A DNA stretch of 64,000 nt, taken from contig OW679202.1 of the NCBI GenBank assembly GCA_940337035.1, forward strand, positions 17,149,200 to 17,213,199, read 5' to 3'. Below are positions 11,864 through 24,840 of this stretch, in pieces; position 1 is the stretch's first letter, and each line of letters begins with the position of its first letter. The position numbers and the translations under genes are program-made. The notes beneath the pieces are model-generated. The model had not been told where the DNA came from and made no database searches. It saw nothing but the letters and a program-made list of their open reading frames with translations. This stretch comes from Agriotes lineatus. Lineage: Eukaryota; Arthropoda; Insecta; Coleoptera; Elateridae.

Positions 11864-12760
11864 ATGGATAAATATTTAATTCGTTGCAAAAGTGATTTAA
11901 ACTGTGCAATTACATCAATTTGTCAACATTGCTTAAGAAAAGACTAGGAAATATAATGAAAACTATTTGAACATGACTCGATCTTCCCTTTTTTCCTATA
12001 TTAAGCCAGTGGCTGTTTTATTCCATAAGGAAAGTGATCAAAGTGTCACAATATATTTAAATGTTTTGGATTCTGACATGAAATCGAATAAACTTAAAAG
12101 ATATTTACAAATGAAGCCCAAATGAGTTTGTAAATAAGCCTCCTGATTTTGTAAAAAACAAAGAATTTACTAACGAAAAAATTAATTCGGAAAATACCGC
12201 TATCAAATAGAACATTTCGGAAGATATACTGGAACTGATATTAGCAAAGTTTAAAAACAAATTGCTTGCGAAGATAATTTACAAAAATACACATTTGATA
12301 GTATACGCTGAGAATGTATTCCAAATAGTCAACGATTTTATGAAAAATTTGAAGTTAGAGTGGAAAAACTGCATTGGCGTTTGCACTAATGGGGCATGGG
12401 CGATGGCTGGAAAATATGTAAGCCTGCAAGCTTTCATTGGCCGAAATAATTCATATGCTATTTAGAATCATTGAATGATTCATAGGGAATCACTAGCCTC
12501 ACAAGAAAACAGCCCCTTAGTTTTATCAATTACTATATCTGTTAATTATATAAAAATCAGGCTCTTAAAATCAGGAATATTTTCTGCGATGTGCGACGAC
12601 ATGGGAAGTGACTCTTCGAAATTATGGACAAGTGTCTTGGATGCCAATTAGCAAGTGGAATTTGTGTAGTTTTTTAAGAAAGCGATGCATGTTTTGTTGC
12701 AAACAACCGCAATTAACATATTGAACGCGAGCTAACGGTAATGACTATTGGTTTCGAATC
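11864..12760 (+). pseudogene. hAT-type transposase relic (ZBED5-like)
   Basis: A start at 11,864 reads MDKYLIRCKSDLN. After several stops, a frame at 12,262-12,465 reads NFMKNL-less text ending LEWKNCIGVCTNGAWAMAGK, matching the block that in hAT transposases and their domesticated ZBED5-like relatives reads 'CTDGA.AM.G'. Here the aspartate is asparagine. The following text (HRESLAS, then IFSAMCDDMGSD) is also typical of that family. Many stops and frame changes show a long-dead copy. Confidence 0.6.
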
Positions 12761-12849
12761 AAATTTGGAAAAATTATGTAGCTCTCAACAAGCACATTCA
12801 AAAGATTAGCTTTAGTAAGACAACCATACTCACATTGTACAAAATATAT

Positions 12850-14280
12850 TACTTACTTACGCAGCTGCCATATAGTTCATAACTTTGGATTTCTCTAGCT
12901 TCCTCTGCCCAACGTCTACGTCTCCAGTTTTTTACTTGAAGCAGTTTTATTTCATCTTGTTCCTGGTCCTACTCTGCTTCATCTTCCTGCTTCTACTTGT
13001 TTTACTATCGCATTATCTCCAATCAGTCTGACGTGGCCAGCTCATCTTTGTCTCACTGTACTTATAAATGTTATTATAAACAGCTTTTGGAACTTAACTA
13101 AAATTTATGATCCATCTTTTTCTCCATGGGTTTCTTTCTTTGGTTGGACACCATCATGTTTTCTTAGAACTTTTCTCCCAAATATGTCTAATATTTCCGC
13201 GTTTTTCAGTGTGACGAATCCTACTTCCGTAGGCAGCTAGTTGTGTCACCAAAGTTACACTTACTCTCAGATATTTGAATGCATTCATTACTTCTAGATT
13301 ATACTCTGCTATTGTTAGATTTTGCCCTTTCCTCGGCTGCTTTGTGGTAACCGCTATTATCTTTGTCTTTGTTTATTGTTAATTCTACTTTTCCCCCATA
13401 TTATTTAAAGTCTATACATACTTTCTTTACATTCAGTATTGATCTTTCAGTTATATTTGTGTCATCGTCATACATGAGCATTCGTTTAGATTTATTAAAA
13501 ATCGTCCCCTTTATATCAGTGTATTATTTTCAATCACGTTTTCTAAGACTACATCAAACGAAACTGGCGAAAGGATGTCGCCTTGTTTCAATCCCATATT
13601 TATTTAGGCCAAAACAGTCGTTCAAAGTATTTTATAGTTTTACTTGTATGTTTGCCTCATCCATTGTTCTAATAAATGACTCTGGGCTCCTCAGCATTTC
13701 CTATAGCTTATCTCTCTCCAGGCTCTCATAGACTTTGTAAAAATTTCGCATTTCACGTTTGTCCATCGTGTGTTTCAGTACAAATATCTGGTCTATCGTA
13801 GTTTTTCTCTTTCTAAACGCTGTTTGATTTTTACTTAATATATTTTCATAGTAAGGTAATCATTTGTTATGATTAGTAGCAAGAATTTTATATGTTACGT
13901 TTAGTACGGTAGTACGGTAGTCACAATTTAGCTTGTCGTCTTTTCTATATGTAGGAGATACTAATCTTACTTTCTTTGGTATCGCTTCTTCTGTCCAAAT
14001 CGTCTTTATTAATTCATGTATCTTAATAGTACTTCACCTTCTTTTTCAGTATTTCTTCAGTTATTATATCTGGTCCACGTGCTTTATTGTTCTTTAGTTT
14101 TTATTGCATGTATTGTCTCTTCTGTTGTTAAACCATTTACCTCGTTTTCTTGCTCTTTTTCTTCTTCCTGTCTTCTTGCTTTTTGTTCGTTCTTGTTGCT
14201 GCTTCCTATTTCTTGTTTCTTTGTTAATGTGTTTTTAGTTTATAAAATTTATACAATCCCCAATTGTTTATGAAAGTTAT
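12850..14280 (-). mobile_element. decayed LINE reverse transcriptase
   Basis: On the minus strand, scattered frames read GLKQGDILSPVSFDVVLE (about 13,575-13,625), a MYDDDT box (about 13,460) in the place of the catalytic YADD, and KVELTINKDK. These are RT palm blocks in the right order, leftwards. Frames are broken every 100-200 bases. The right third (13,900-14,280) is T-rich on the + strand, that is, A-rich coding on the minus strand. The clade cannot be resolved. The + strand open frames here are shadows. Confidence 0.55.
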
Positions 14281-15272
14281 ACTTCGATATTATTAATTTA
14301 TCTTATGTACAAGAAATACCTGCGCCGCAGTTTGGGAAATGGTGGTTTAACGTATATTAATATACAGCGTGTGTTCTTTTCAGTTAACTCAGCTTTACTT
14401 CCATAGTCAAAAGGAGCAAATTCTACTTTCATCTTTTTGACGAGCCCACAAGGAAGTAATTAGGTTTGAATTCTTCCTTTACAAAACGACCGGAAGTGGG
14501 GACATTTTTGAACTCCCTGTGGAATTTCTATATAGCAATGGGAGTTTGATATTTTTCCACATAAAAAATGATTAGGCAAATCGATAGAAATCATGAAATA
14601 GATAGGGATATCAAATATAATACATTTTAAGTATATTACAGTAAGCCTTATTGGAAGATTTAGTATCTGTTGATATGCGCTTTATCTTCTACATCCGACG
14701 CGGACGCCATTGTCTGCGACTGTTTTAATATTAAGCAACATCAGACAATCACGCTGTGAAAACTGAAAATGTTAATGTATTTATCTGTATGAAACAACAA
14801 ACAAATATTAGATGCTGCAATTTTAAAACAAATAGTTTTCGTATTCAATCCAATGTGTCATATAAATAGTCTAGAATGTTTCAATCTGATGTGGGTATGA
14901 GAGTATACGAGTAAATATGAGTTTCACTTTACAACAGCTTAATGTTTAACATTTTCTTTTAAAATATCGAAATTAGCAATTATTGAAGTGTTGCTGAAAT
15001 AATTGCATAGCCGCAAACAAAATGCCGAATGTAATTTGCTATTGCTATTGCTTTAAATTGGTCTTGTCTATGTTATATCTAGATTTTTGAGATGCCAACA
15101 GAGGCCCGGTTGAAAGTTGCGTGGAAACCCTGTATATGCAAAATTTTACCAAATTTACTTTTTCTGAGTTATTTTAATTAAATGAAAATCGTGTTTTTTA
15201 TTACTCTTAGTGTAATGTCGCAACTTTGGACTAATGCTCGTTGGATTTCTTTTTGCTTATATTATGGAGCAC
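14281..15272. other. no gene recognised
   Basis: No coding frame. TACAGCGTGTGTTC (about 14,364) and ACCCTGTATA (about 15,127) could be the ends of an old Tc1-type MITE, but the inner sequences do not pair well. Confidence 0.35.
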
Positions 15273-16373
15273 CAGTGTTGCCGATCGTCACAAAATTATC
15301 AGATTTTAACATATTTTTTTCGGCATTCTGGTAGAAAATTATAAAGGAACATAATTATTAATTTTAACATAATTTTGTAGTCATGGATCATTTATTCACT
15401 ATTATCGTATCATCGGCTTTCTGCAATTTGTAATATTTAAATGCGACACCTGGTATCGTCATTGTCAAATTTGTGTGCAATTTAGCATATTTTCAAACTT
15501 ATTTAGCAGCTTTGGTTACTTGACAATATCCTAATTATAATGAAAAATGGTTTGGTTTGTATTTGTACTTTTGTCCTCTTTTCTAGACTGGTTTTCGTCT
15601 TTTACGTTTGAGGAGCGTTTTGTGTGTTGTTTCTTGATTAAAAATCGGGAAGTACTCGTACATATTATTTATTATTAATAACCATATTATTGAAAATTTT
15701 TTCTACCAAGGTATACCTAACCTAAGGTAATTTTTGGAAATATATTTTTTATTTTAGTAGTTTAAATGTTATTACATTTTGTTTTACTGATTGTGTTAGT
15801 TTACGTTTTGTTATAGTGTTAATAAATACAATATTTAAATTAAAAGTATTGTTTTACTTTATTTAATGGCATTAGTTAATAGCCTACATCAAATAAACGA
15901 TTTAAAAATTTTAAATATTTTGCTTCTTCTTCCTCTTATTATAGGCCAGTGGCCTGTTTTAACCACATAGTGGTTCTATGAGTCCTCTTTGCCCTTAGGC
16001 CGGGTAGGTGGCTAGCCTTGCCCGTCGAAAAGAGTTTCCTAGTTTAGGGGTTAACGACTACCACAGGTGTTAGCGTGGTAGCCGGGGAGCGTACGATTTT
16101 CAAACTCTAAAGTCGCCGGGATTCGAACAAGGGCCGGCCGCCTGAGAGGCGAGCATTTGCTCACGGGGCCATCCGCTCAGCATATAATAAGGAAGTATTT
16201 AATTTTGACGACATCTATTATCATATAAGTACTTACAATTTATGTTTAATTTTAATGAAATGGCGGATTTGCCGAAAAACTGCTTGCTTTGCTATCTATC
16301 ATAATTTAGAGCAAAATCTGATAATTTTGTCTTGGCGATCCCATAATTTGAAATCGTACTAACGGCAACACTG
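15273..16373. mobile_element. TIR element beginning CAGTGTTGCC
   Basis: The left end CAGTGTTGCCG (15,273) is mirrored by CGGCAACACTG (16,363-16,373). Subterminal AAAATTATCAGATTTT at the left has its inverse AAAATCTGATAATTTT at about 16,311 at the right. Such CAGTGTTGCC ends are common in insect cut-and-paste elements, often hAT-like. The flanks do not show a clear 8-bp duplication, so the superfamily is open. A SINE interrupts the element at 15,922-16,182. Confidence 0.5.
15922..16182 (-). mobile_element. tRNA-derived SINE
   Basis: On the minus strand the element begins at about 16,182 with GAGCGGATGGCCCCGTGAGC, an A-box-type start. About 45 bases later comes TTGTTCGAATCCCGG, an excellent B box. 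A body of about 190 bases follows, ending in a GAA-rich tail (15,922-15,934). The GC content is well above that of the surroundings. Length and layout fit an RNA polymerase III SINE inserted in the TIR element around it. I could not define a target duplication. Confidence 0.7.
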
Positions 16374-17306
16374 TCGAGTACTATCGTGCGCAGAAGTTTG
16401 TAACACTATCTTCTACACCCTGTATAGCGATAATATGTTTTTGTTTGTTTAAATATGAGCAAACCGTTAAAAACTGTCGAGGACTCTCAGATTCTAGGAA
16501 TGATTTTGGCACGATCCTTGAACTCCTGTCTGAATTTTTGGATTTTTCCACTATCTAGAAAACATATACACCAAATTTCGGTATCCACTTAATGATGTAT
16601 TATATCTTGATAATGTATTTCTGCGTAACCGTAGTTTTGCTCTGAAAATCTGCACAAACCATTTTTTTTTAAATCGGCAAAGACCTAAGATTTTTGATCC
16701 TAAATTATATTTCTGTAAATTCTTCTGGCAACTGTAAGTTTTTAAATTTTGGCATTAAGAAAATGTTATATTAATATTTTCTTAAATATTTTTTATCATA
16801 AATGCGGAAGATCTAGGGAAGATTCGATGTATTTTATTTGTATTGCTACGGATACATATCTTGTACAGTAAATATTGTGTCCCATAGACTAGGTATTTTG
16901 TAACAGGCACACTCATTCTTTGAGAACAGAATTTTATTGAAGGGACGGTCAGAATTCCCAGGCTAGCCATACACCAAAGAAATTAGAAACGTGAAGCATG
17001 CAATATGAAATACAAAACCCAAAACGTGAAATAGGAAACAAGAAACTTTTTAGTGGGGTACACAAACTACAGAAACAAAAGTAACATTCGCTTCAGGCGA
17101 TAATGATCAGCGTCTGCCTACGTCTTCGCCCGCGTAAAAGTGGAGTAGTACTTGCGTTACGACTCAGACTTATAACCTATCCTGTATGGTTTTGGAAATA
17201 TCAGTCGAAGAAAGTTGCATAATGTAGCTTTGTTTCCACTCCTGTTTCGTTTCACTGCTCAGCTCTCAAGCTATCTTACAACCATCCCGAATAATCAAGC
17301 TACTAA
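16374..17306. other. no gene recognised
   Basis: AT-rich, without open frames of interest. ACACCCTGTATAG at about 16,422 resembles a Tc1-type end but has no partner nearby. Confidence 0.35.
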
Positions 17307-17912
17307 TAGAAAAAAATCTGTAAAGGGGCTTACACGGAAGTTCCCTCGCAAGAGCACAGCACATAGTGATAAAAATGTTTTAACGTTCCTAATAATATGA
17401 AACGCGAATTACATCAATTTGCAACTAAAAAAGATGCAATCGATTTCAGCTCCTGGGAGAGTGATTGCGACACAACTGGGTGCGTACTACTGGCTGCGTT
17501 ATAAACACGCTAGAGATTTCTATCCCATTAGCGATGTTCACCCTGTATCTGTTGGGTCCCATTTTCGTCAATGGTAAAAACCTGAAATTTGTGCAAATGA
17601 TTACTCTTATCTATTCCTGCGTAAAAAATTGGCAATAATTTATTCTTCTAAGGTGCTCACCAGTATACCTACATATATTTGACCAACAGCATATTTAGTT
17701 TCGAGCCAGGTAGACATATAATACGCATACAAAATATTGTCTTCCTCCAACAAATAGTTTTTGAGCTATACCGCCAACACACCGACAAACGGACAGATAG
17801 AATTAAGAAAATATAGTTTTCGTTATCTAGGAACCCGGAAACGGGAGATCTGAAGATTTTTACATGATTACAATACTTCCTTCGACTTTTGAGAATGAGA
17901 AAAGTAAAAATG
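17307..17912 (+). repeat. dispersed repeat family A, longest copy
   Basis: Begins AATCTGTAAAGGGGCTTACA and ends GAGAAAAGTAAAAA. Internal blocks GTTGGGTCCCATTTTCG, TTTTTGAGCTA and ACATGATTACAATACTTC recur in the copy at 28,491-28,990, and the first and last blocks recur at 27,124-27,342. There is no coding potential. I do not recognise the family. Confidence 0.65.
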
Positions 17913-18109
17913 GCAGATTATAGTTAATGTACTTGTAAAAGATACAAATGCCTTAAGAATTAAAAATTAAGCCTTTGAGAATTAATAATAATAATAAGCC
18001 GAAAAATGTGTCTTACAACAATCCTAGTTACTTTATCCTATACTTACCAGTTCTGCCTAGCTTTATCTCATCCTTAAAAACCTGGCAGTAGGTATAAAAT
18101 GCTCCATTA
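17913..18109. other. short spacer
   Basis: AT-rich sequence between repeat family A and the R4-like LINE; nothing seen. Confidence 0.3.
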
Positions 18110-20432
18110 TCAATATGGAGCATGATATGAACAGTATAGTCTTGGATGCGTCAGGAAGTACGACTGTACTTGACGTAGATCAACAGCCCAATGTTGACAA
18201 CAATAGCCAACGTCCGGAACCTACTCGACGTGTGTTTCCGGGTCAACCAGCAACCACTAAGGCAGGTCTTGCTCGACAATGTATAGCATGGACGGAAGAA
18301 ATAAACCGTACTGCTATGCGTTGTACTACAGAGCAACTAGCTTAGAAGGAATCGCAAAAGAATATAGATCTCAAATGCACAAACATTTCCTTGAAAAATA
18401 TCTAGAACTGGCAGCAGTAATACCAGAACAAAGACTAGCAGATCAAAAACGTATCTTAATAAACAACAATAAATTAACAGCTCTACAACTTCAGAACTTA
18501 AAAGAAGAAATATCAAATGACAATAACGCAGACCCATTAACACCAACAGCAGCAGATAAACAAGATGAAGCAGAACAAGTAACACCATACACGCAGATTA
18601 ACAACACGCAAGGTACATACGATTTAGAAGTCACCCAAAGAAATCAGATACGAACAGAACAAGAAAATGAGAAAACAGAATTTCAGGAACAAATCGCTTT
18701 TGAAATCGAAACCGACATTACAAATTGAAGCCATCAAGCAAGCAGGCCAATTATCTCAAAACTAAAATATAATAAATACACACAATAAATTCTAGACACA
18801 ATAAATTCTAGACACAATAAATTCTAGACACAATAAATATAAATATCCTAAAGCAATACGTCAACCATAACATTAACTTAGAAGACAAGCTCCTGATAAT
18901 ATATGCAACAGCTACTGGTACAATCATAATCAATCAAATACAATAATTCCAAGACATACATGGAATTAATACACTACGAAAAGACATAGAAATAACAATA
19001 CAATATGTTAAAGGCAACAAATCAAAAACTATCATGAAACGACCTCAAGGATATTATGAAGAAAAACATGTATAGCAACCAAACAATCATCGAAATACTA
19101 GATACACTTAAACAGAAACTAGCTGTTTATGCCGCTTCGCTTAGAAGGTACAAGGAATCTAATGATAGAAAGAAGGAGAACACAATCTTTCATAATAACG
19201 AAAAACTCTTCTACCAAAAATTAACATCAAGAGAGAAAATAAATGCAATACCACCTAGTAAAGAAGAACTAACAAACTTTTGGGAAAACCTTTGGTCAAA
19301 ACCGGTCACACATAAAGACAACGCGCAATGGATAAGAGAAGAAGAACAGAAGTTCAAAGAGCTACCAGAACAAGTAGAATTCATAATCACAGAAGAAGAA
19401 TTAACAAAAACAATAAAAAACACTCATAACTGGAACTGCCCAGGAGTAGATGGTCTACATAATTTTTGATACAAAGGATTTACATCCTTACAAAAATACT
19501 TAAGCAAACAAATAAATAAAATAATACAAGCACCTAACTTTATTCTCCAATTTCTAACAGAGGGAAACCATTTATCCAACCCAAGAGTGATGAAACACAA
19601 AATCCAGCAAACTATAGACCGATAACCTGCTTACCAATTCTTTACAAAATTATAACAGTCACAATATCTACAAAGATAGACAAACACCTTAACGACGACA
19701 GTGTATTAACCGAAGAACAAAAAAGTTGCAGAAAAAATGTCAAGGCTGCAAAGAACAACTTATGATCGACAGCGTTATTATGAAACAAGCTGAGAAAGAC
19801 CAAAGAAATATTCACGCTTGTTCATTGATTACAAGAAAGCTTTTGATATGGTGCCCCATACTTGGTTAAAGAAGATCTTACAGCTTTATATAATACGCCC
19901 CAGCATACAACATTTTCTTTCAATTCTAATGACAACTTGGCGAACCAAATACAACTAACAACTGACACACTTAATATCGAAACTGATCAAATACATATAA
20001 AAAAAGCATTATTCCAGGGAGACGCTCTCAGTGCACTGTGGTTCTGTATGTGTATCAACCCGCTATCAAATACATTAAATCACACACCGTAGGGATCAGA
20101 TCAGATATGAAAAAAATGGCAACATAAAATTAATCATTTAATGTACATGTACTCTATCAAAATGTATGCCTCAACGTTGACACAGATGGAAAGTCTACTA
20201 AAAATTACAGATGAGATCTCAATAGACATCGGAATGGAATTTGGTGCCAGTAAATGCAAAACTCTCCACATAGAACGAGGTGAATGGAACGACGAAACAA
20301 CTAAAATCTTGTTAAACGATAATATCCTAGATAAAATAGAATAAAACGAAATCTATAAGTATCTTGACTTTCAACAAAATACTAAAATGACCCACACTGA
20401 AATTAATAGGTCACTTACACAAGCTTACTACC
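18110..20432 (+). mobile_element. R4/Dong-like LINE, broken
   Basis: The N-terminal part (from the ATG at 18,121 region) reads GLARQCIAWTEEINRTAMRC, then after a frame change EGIAKEYRSQMHKHFLEKY and PEQRLADQKR. This introduction precedes the RT in R4/Dong-type LINEs. Further on come SLRRYKESNDRKKEN, FHNNEKLFYQKL and the linker NWNCPGVDGL (to 19,469). RT blocks FIDYKKAFDMVPHTWL and GDALSALWFCMCINPLSN follow in other frames. The catalytic box, LMYMDD in active relatives, reads LMYMYSIKMYAS, so both aspartates are gone. At least five frame breaks are visible. The 3' end is cut by the LTR element at about 20,433. Assignment to R4/Dong rather than R2 rests on wording of the RT flanks. Confidence 0.65.
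18779..18840 (+). repeat. 18-bp tandem repeat inside the R4-like LINE
   Basis: About 3.4 copies of AATAAATTCTAGACACAA lie in the non-coding part between the N-terminal frame and the RT frame. A local expansion within the dead copy. Confidence 0.85.
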
Positions 20433-20629
20433 AGTATGTTACATGTACCTGCGTATCAGGAATCCGCAGCTAAGCTGATAAAGCTCATCCCATCGCCTTA
20501 TTGTCTCATTGCTACATTGCAATTATGTAAAACGTTATATTCATTGTTAGCTTGTAACACCGTGCAGATGGTGTTTACTTTATACTTGTAATAAAGTTTA
20601 CTTTTAAAAATTCGATTTAATCGTTTAAC
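20433..20629 (+). repeat. 5' LTR of a gypsy-group retrotransposon
   Basis: The opening GTTACATGTACCTGCGTATC is matched by GTTACATCTACCTGCTTATC at 24,767, followed in both by AGGAATCC and CATAAAGC-type words. The LTR carries AATAAA at 20,590-20,595 and ends before a GGGAGCAGTCGGTAGGAT motif. Its length of about 197 bp is short for insect gypsy elements. The exact 5' border is uncertain by a few bases. Confidence 0.65.
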
Positions 20630-20647
20630 GGGAGCAGTCGGTAGGAT
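20630..20647 (+). other. primer-binding site, tRNA-Ser type
   Basis: GGGAGCAGTCGGTAGGAT directly follows the LTR and differs little from TGGCGCAGTCGGTAGGAT, the tRNA-Ser-complementary site used by the 17.6/297 branch of insect gypsy elements. A large minus-strand open frame over the LTR and leader (20,498-20,976) is a shadow. Confidence 0.6.
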
Positions 20648-21143
20648 AGTGCACCGTTGTGAAAAATCTCTTTCGGATCGCGTATCGGGAAAATAGAGAC
20701 TTTGCGACTTTGGAGTTTCAATTCTTTCAGCAAAGATCCTGAACCATTTCTTAAAGGATATCGGAAGTAGTATCTCTGTGAATAGCAAAGGATGGAAAAA
20801 AGGCAAGATGGTAGGTTCTTCCGGGAACAAGAAGGTCTGCAAACCAAGTAGGTGCCAAATTTCTTTTTGGCATTCGCAGACCCTCTGTTTAAGGACTTTA
20901 GGAGAAGATAGGGTAGTGTACATTCTATTACAGATAATTTAGCGGTTAAGGTGATACTGTTGAATAAAACATTCATTTAAAATATTTAACGAATCAACAG
21001 TAATTATAATTAACTATAAATTAACATCTATGATTGAAATTAACGATCTTTTGACAGTTAAATAACCTTAGGTTTTAAGAAAATCTGTCATTGTTGAAAC
21101 TGAGGCAAGTTATTCTAACAGTGAGAATAATACAGCATTAAAT

Positions 21144-21855
21144 ATGAAGAGTAATCAACCAAATCAACCGATCCAAATGAACTGGACTCTTTTTAGGTCT
21201 AGAATAGATAATATTAAACCTTTTGATGGCGAAGGTAATACTTTGATTAGATTTATTACTTATTGTGAAAGTTTAAGTAAATTTAAAGGCCCCGACAATA
21301 ACCAACACATTTTTGAATGCATTCAAGAAAACTTAATTGGTAGGGCAAAAGCTATGATAGGTAACATAGTAGAATTGAATACCTGGTCAAGTTTAAAACA
21401 AGCTTTAGCGTAATGTTTTTTCAGATCGTAAGGATTTAAACTGTCTAGTGCAGAAACTAATCAGAAATAGGTTGTATAAAGCTGAACATTTACTAAATTT
21501 TGGTAGCAGCCTCCAATTACTAAGAAGTAACGTTGAGCAAAGGACAAACAACGATGTTAAACTAACTAAACCAGAAAAATTATGCCAAATCACTCATTAT
21601 GTTAAAATTGCACTTGATACTTTCATTGGAATGCAGCTAAAAGCCAGCTTCTTTAGGAGACACCATCACATACGTAAACGAATTTGAGAATTTTGAAAGA
21701 CTTTACGGTAGTTTAAGTGATAACGCTCAACAAAACCTAAAAATTAATTTGAACTATAGAAACGATTATCCAGAGATATTCCAGCTTCATACTCTCAACA
21801 GAATGGGTTTTAGCGGCACTTTAATGTCCGTCAAAATTAGTAAAATAATTTTTTT
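21144..21855 (+). pseudogene. gag relic of the gypsy-group LTR element
   Basis: The first frame (21,144-21,413) reads RSRIDNIKPFDGEGNTLIRF and ends WSSLKQALA. The similarity goes on in another frame with SDRKDLNCLVQKLIR, and after a further break with NEFENFERLYGSLS. The 'F.G....L..FI..CE' start and 'WS.LK.AL...F.DR..L..L...L' block are typical of the capsid region of insect errantivirus-like Gag. There are at least two frameshifts. The element's pol has been lost, and a Jockey-type LINE follows at about 21,860. This is an inactive endogenous copy. Confidence 0.6.
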
Positions 21856-21859
21856 TTAG

Positions 21860-24465
21860 TAAAGCCAACCTCTCAGTCTAGGAGAGATCCCGAGTTCGGC
21901 GTGAGATCTCTTTCTGAACGGTCGTGTGAGTGAGTGACCACAGCGATATCACGGGCCCGGGCGCTTTATCAGCTGTGGAAGTTAAATACACATTTATAAT
22001 TTACCATTTAGCGAAAAATGTTATACGTACACTGAACTACATCGCAATTCTAATTGCTTCCCCTTACTGGGTTAAAGCAATGATTTCAACTAAAAGAAAC
22101 TCAGATTACCTATCACCTTCTGTAAGTAAACTACAAAAAATATCAGTGGAAACCTACATCGTTATTAGAAAAAAAAACAAATTCTTTCTGACAGAATACC
22201 TAGAACCGTCGGGCGAAGATACATGGTCAGGGAACACTAATACTCTTACGCAAACAAAGAAATCAAGAATAAAATTTCACCAATCTTCTTACATGGGCCA
22301 GTTGATCACAAAAAAGTTATCGCAGAAGTTTAAAGCATTGTTAAAGATAAATATTCCACCAGTCTCAGTGGAACTTCACTGAAGATTACAGTCTCGACTG
22401 ACAACGACTACAGGGCCTTAGCAAAATATTATTTAACAAATAAAGTTACATACCACTATTTTCAAAATCCCAGTGAACGACCACTATCAGTTGTGATTAA
22501 GAATGTTCCAATCTCTCTAACGGAAAAAGACCTAGGGGAAACACTATTTGTATATAAACTTCCCATAAGTAGCATCACAAGGCTGTAAAACAGAAACAAA
22601 ATACCAACCCCGTATGCGCAATACGACTAACGGCCAATGAAAAAGCGAATAAAATTTTCAAAATAGAAAATATCTACCACATGATAGTCAGGGTTGAACC
22701 ACGGAAAACATCTAATAACACACCACAATGCCACAGGTGTCAACGCTACGGCCACACCAAGAACTATTGTCGCATACAACCCAGATGTGTGAAGTGTCTG
22801 GACAATCATATGTACACTGATTATGATAAAGACATAAATATTTCCCCAATCTGCGTTAACTGTGGGGATAACCATCCAGCCAATTTCAGAGGCTGCAAAC
22901 ACTGCTAGGGCTCCAAAATCTCCAAAAGTAGAATACACAATAGAAAACATTCCTGGAAACCAACAAATAACTCTTTTAACACCCACAATTCTAATTGGCG
23001 ATTTCAACTCCAAAAATGCCATATGGGGATGTAGAGCAGGCAACACAGCTGGAATAAAACTCAAACATATTACAATCCTTACATCACTTCTAAATCTGAT
23101 TCAACCCTTCCTTGGCCAAATAAAACAACTCTTGTTAACCAACCTTTTACCACTTCTCATAAATGGATAATAACTGCAACAAAACTTTTATTCATTCAAA
23201 CATCCTGAACTGGGACGCTAACGGACTAAGGGCCTAACAAACACTATTTACTACTTTCCTAGCAAGATATAACATAGACCTAGCATGTATATCGAAGACA
23301 CACTTAACTAATAATGATATATTATCACGATAATAGAGCAGCAAGATTTGCTTCTGGTGCAGAAGCAATCTTCATCATGAAGATACAACCATTAAAACTG
23401 CCAATTTATAAACGGTAGCAGTCAAACTAAAAACACAAGAAGGCAACTTCATTAAAATAATTAGTGTATATCGACCTCCAAATAAACAGCTTCTTGAAAG
23501 CGACATGTGCGAAATATTCAACAGTAATGAACCCACAATTCTAATTGGCGATTTCAACTCCAAAAATACCATATGGGGATGTAGAGCAGGCAATCCAGCT
23601 GGAACAAAACTCGAAGCAATCGCAACTGCACACGCTCTTCAGATAATAACCCCGGAAGAAGCGAAATACGTACTACTCATATCGGTTAGACCACGAGCCA
23701 GATATTCTGGACATAATAGTTTAAAAAAAATTCAAGTCACAAATATTTCATGAAATTTGCGCTGAATTTAACTCAGACCATCTTCCGGTAATAATATCCG
23801 TTATAATAGCACCTTCTCGAAGACCTAGCGAACCAAGAATAATAAATGGAATAATAGATTGGAGCCTTTTCCAGGAACTCCTAGATAAAAACTTCAACTA
23901 CCCCAATAAGTTGATAACCCCCATGGAGATAGATGAAGCAATAACTAATTACACAACACGCACAATAGAAAGTGTTCAAACAACTACATTCCCACGAAAA
24001 CAACGAAAACCCACAAATTATAAAATTCCTCCTTTTCAAATAATCAACTTAAAGCAAAAAAGTCAGCTGCGTAGGGAGTGGCAACGCACTAGAAATTCTG
24101 CAACGAAAAACGTGGTTAATAACTTAACACATAGAATTAAGATAAAACTGGAAGAATACAGAATCAGGTCATATCAGAAGCACATTATCACTTATGAACC
24201 AGGCGATCCGGGATTATGAAAGACCACAAGCAGAGTTCTACAGCAAGCGCAAGAAATTCGCACAATAGCCTCGTGTAATGCAACTTATAACACTGATGAA
24301 GAAAAATGTGAAGCATTCGCTGATAACCTTGAAAAAAACATACTCCATACTCCATAATCAAGCTAGTCACTCAAGAAGAAGTGTTAACAATTCTTGAAAA
24401 TCAAGAACCAAGAATGCGAAATCCAAGTGAACCGTAGGAAATGTATAAATGACGTTAAATTACAA
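21860..24465 (+). mobile_element. Jockey-type LINE: ORF1 and endonuclease, no RT
   Basis: A GC-richer 5' end (21,860-21,960, with CAGTCTAGGAGAGATCCCGA) precedes ORF1, which is open from about 21,930 to 22,382 and then broken. Its later part reads RPLSVVIKNVPISLTEKDLG and three cysteine motifs: CHRCQRYGHTKNYC, CVKCLDNHMYTD and CVNCGDNHPANFRGCKHC (22,681-22,908). This is the gag-like nucleic-acid-binding protein of Jockey elements. The endonuclease follows with SVYRPPN, PTILIGDFNSKNTIWGC (about 23,530) and NSDHLPVI (about 23,770). A linker to the RT is open at 23,911-24,219, and the copy stops at about 24,465 before the RT. It sits inside the gypsy-group element. A 75-bp endonuclease segment is present twice (see findings). 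Confidence 0.75.
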
Positions 24466-24840
24466 GGAAAAACCACTCATTTTACCTAAGTTTGGTACAG
24501 AAAATTTAGAAATTTCGAAGCAACACAAGACTTCAAATACAAAACTAGACGTAGAATAATTTATAAAGTCAGTGAAATCGCAAGACAACTACCATCAATC
24601 AAGCAAATCATTGTGGTGTTTGTGTTAACATTTAGAAAACACTACAAGAAATCATTGCAAAGTCCAAAAGAAGCCGAAGAGAAAAATCAAAATGAAGCTA
24701 AAGAAGTGGAAGTGGTCCAGAATCCAAAAAACAACTCCGTTATTTTTTCGTCTTAAGGAGGGAAGAGTTACATCTACCTGCTTATCAGGAATCCGACGCT
24801 ACGCTCATAAAGCGCACCTCATCTAAATAAGATGTATTTC
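24466..24840 (+). mobile_element. 3' end of the gypsy-group element: coding tail, polypurine tract, truncated LTR
   Basis: A short frame ends KNQNEAKEVEVVQNPKN and a stop, possibly the C-terminus of the third (envelope-like) frame, although this is only positional inference. AAGGAGGGAAG at 24,755-24,765 is a good polypurine tract directly before GTTACATCTACCTGC, the start of the 3' LTR. Similarity to the 5' LTR ends after about 65 bases, so the 3' LTR is truncated. Confidence 0.55.
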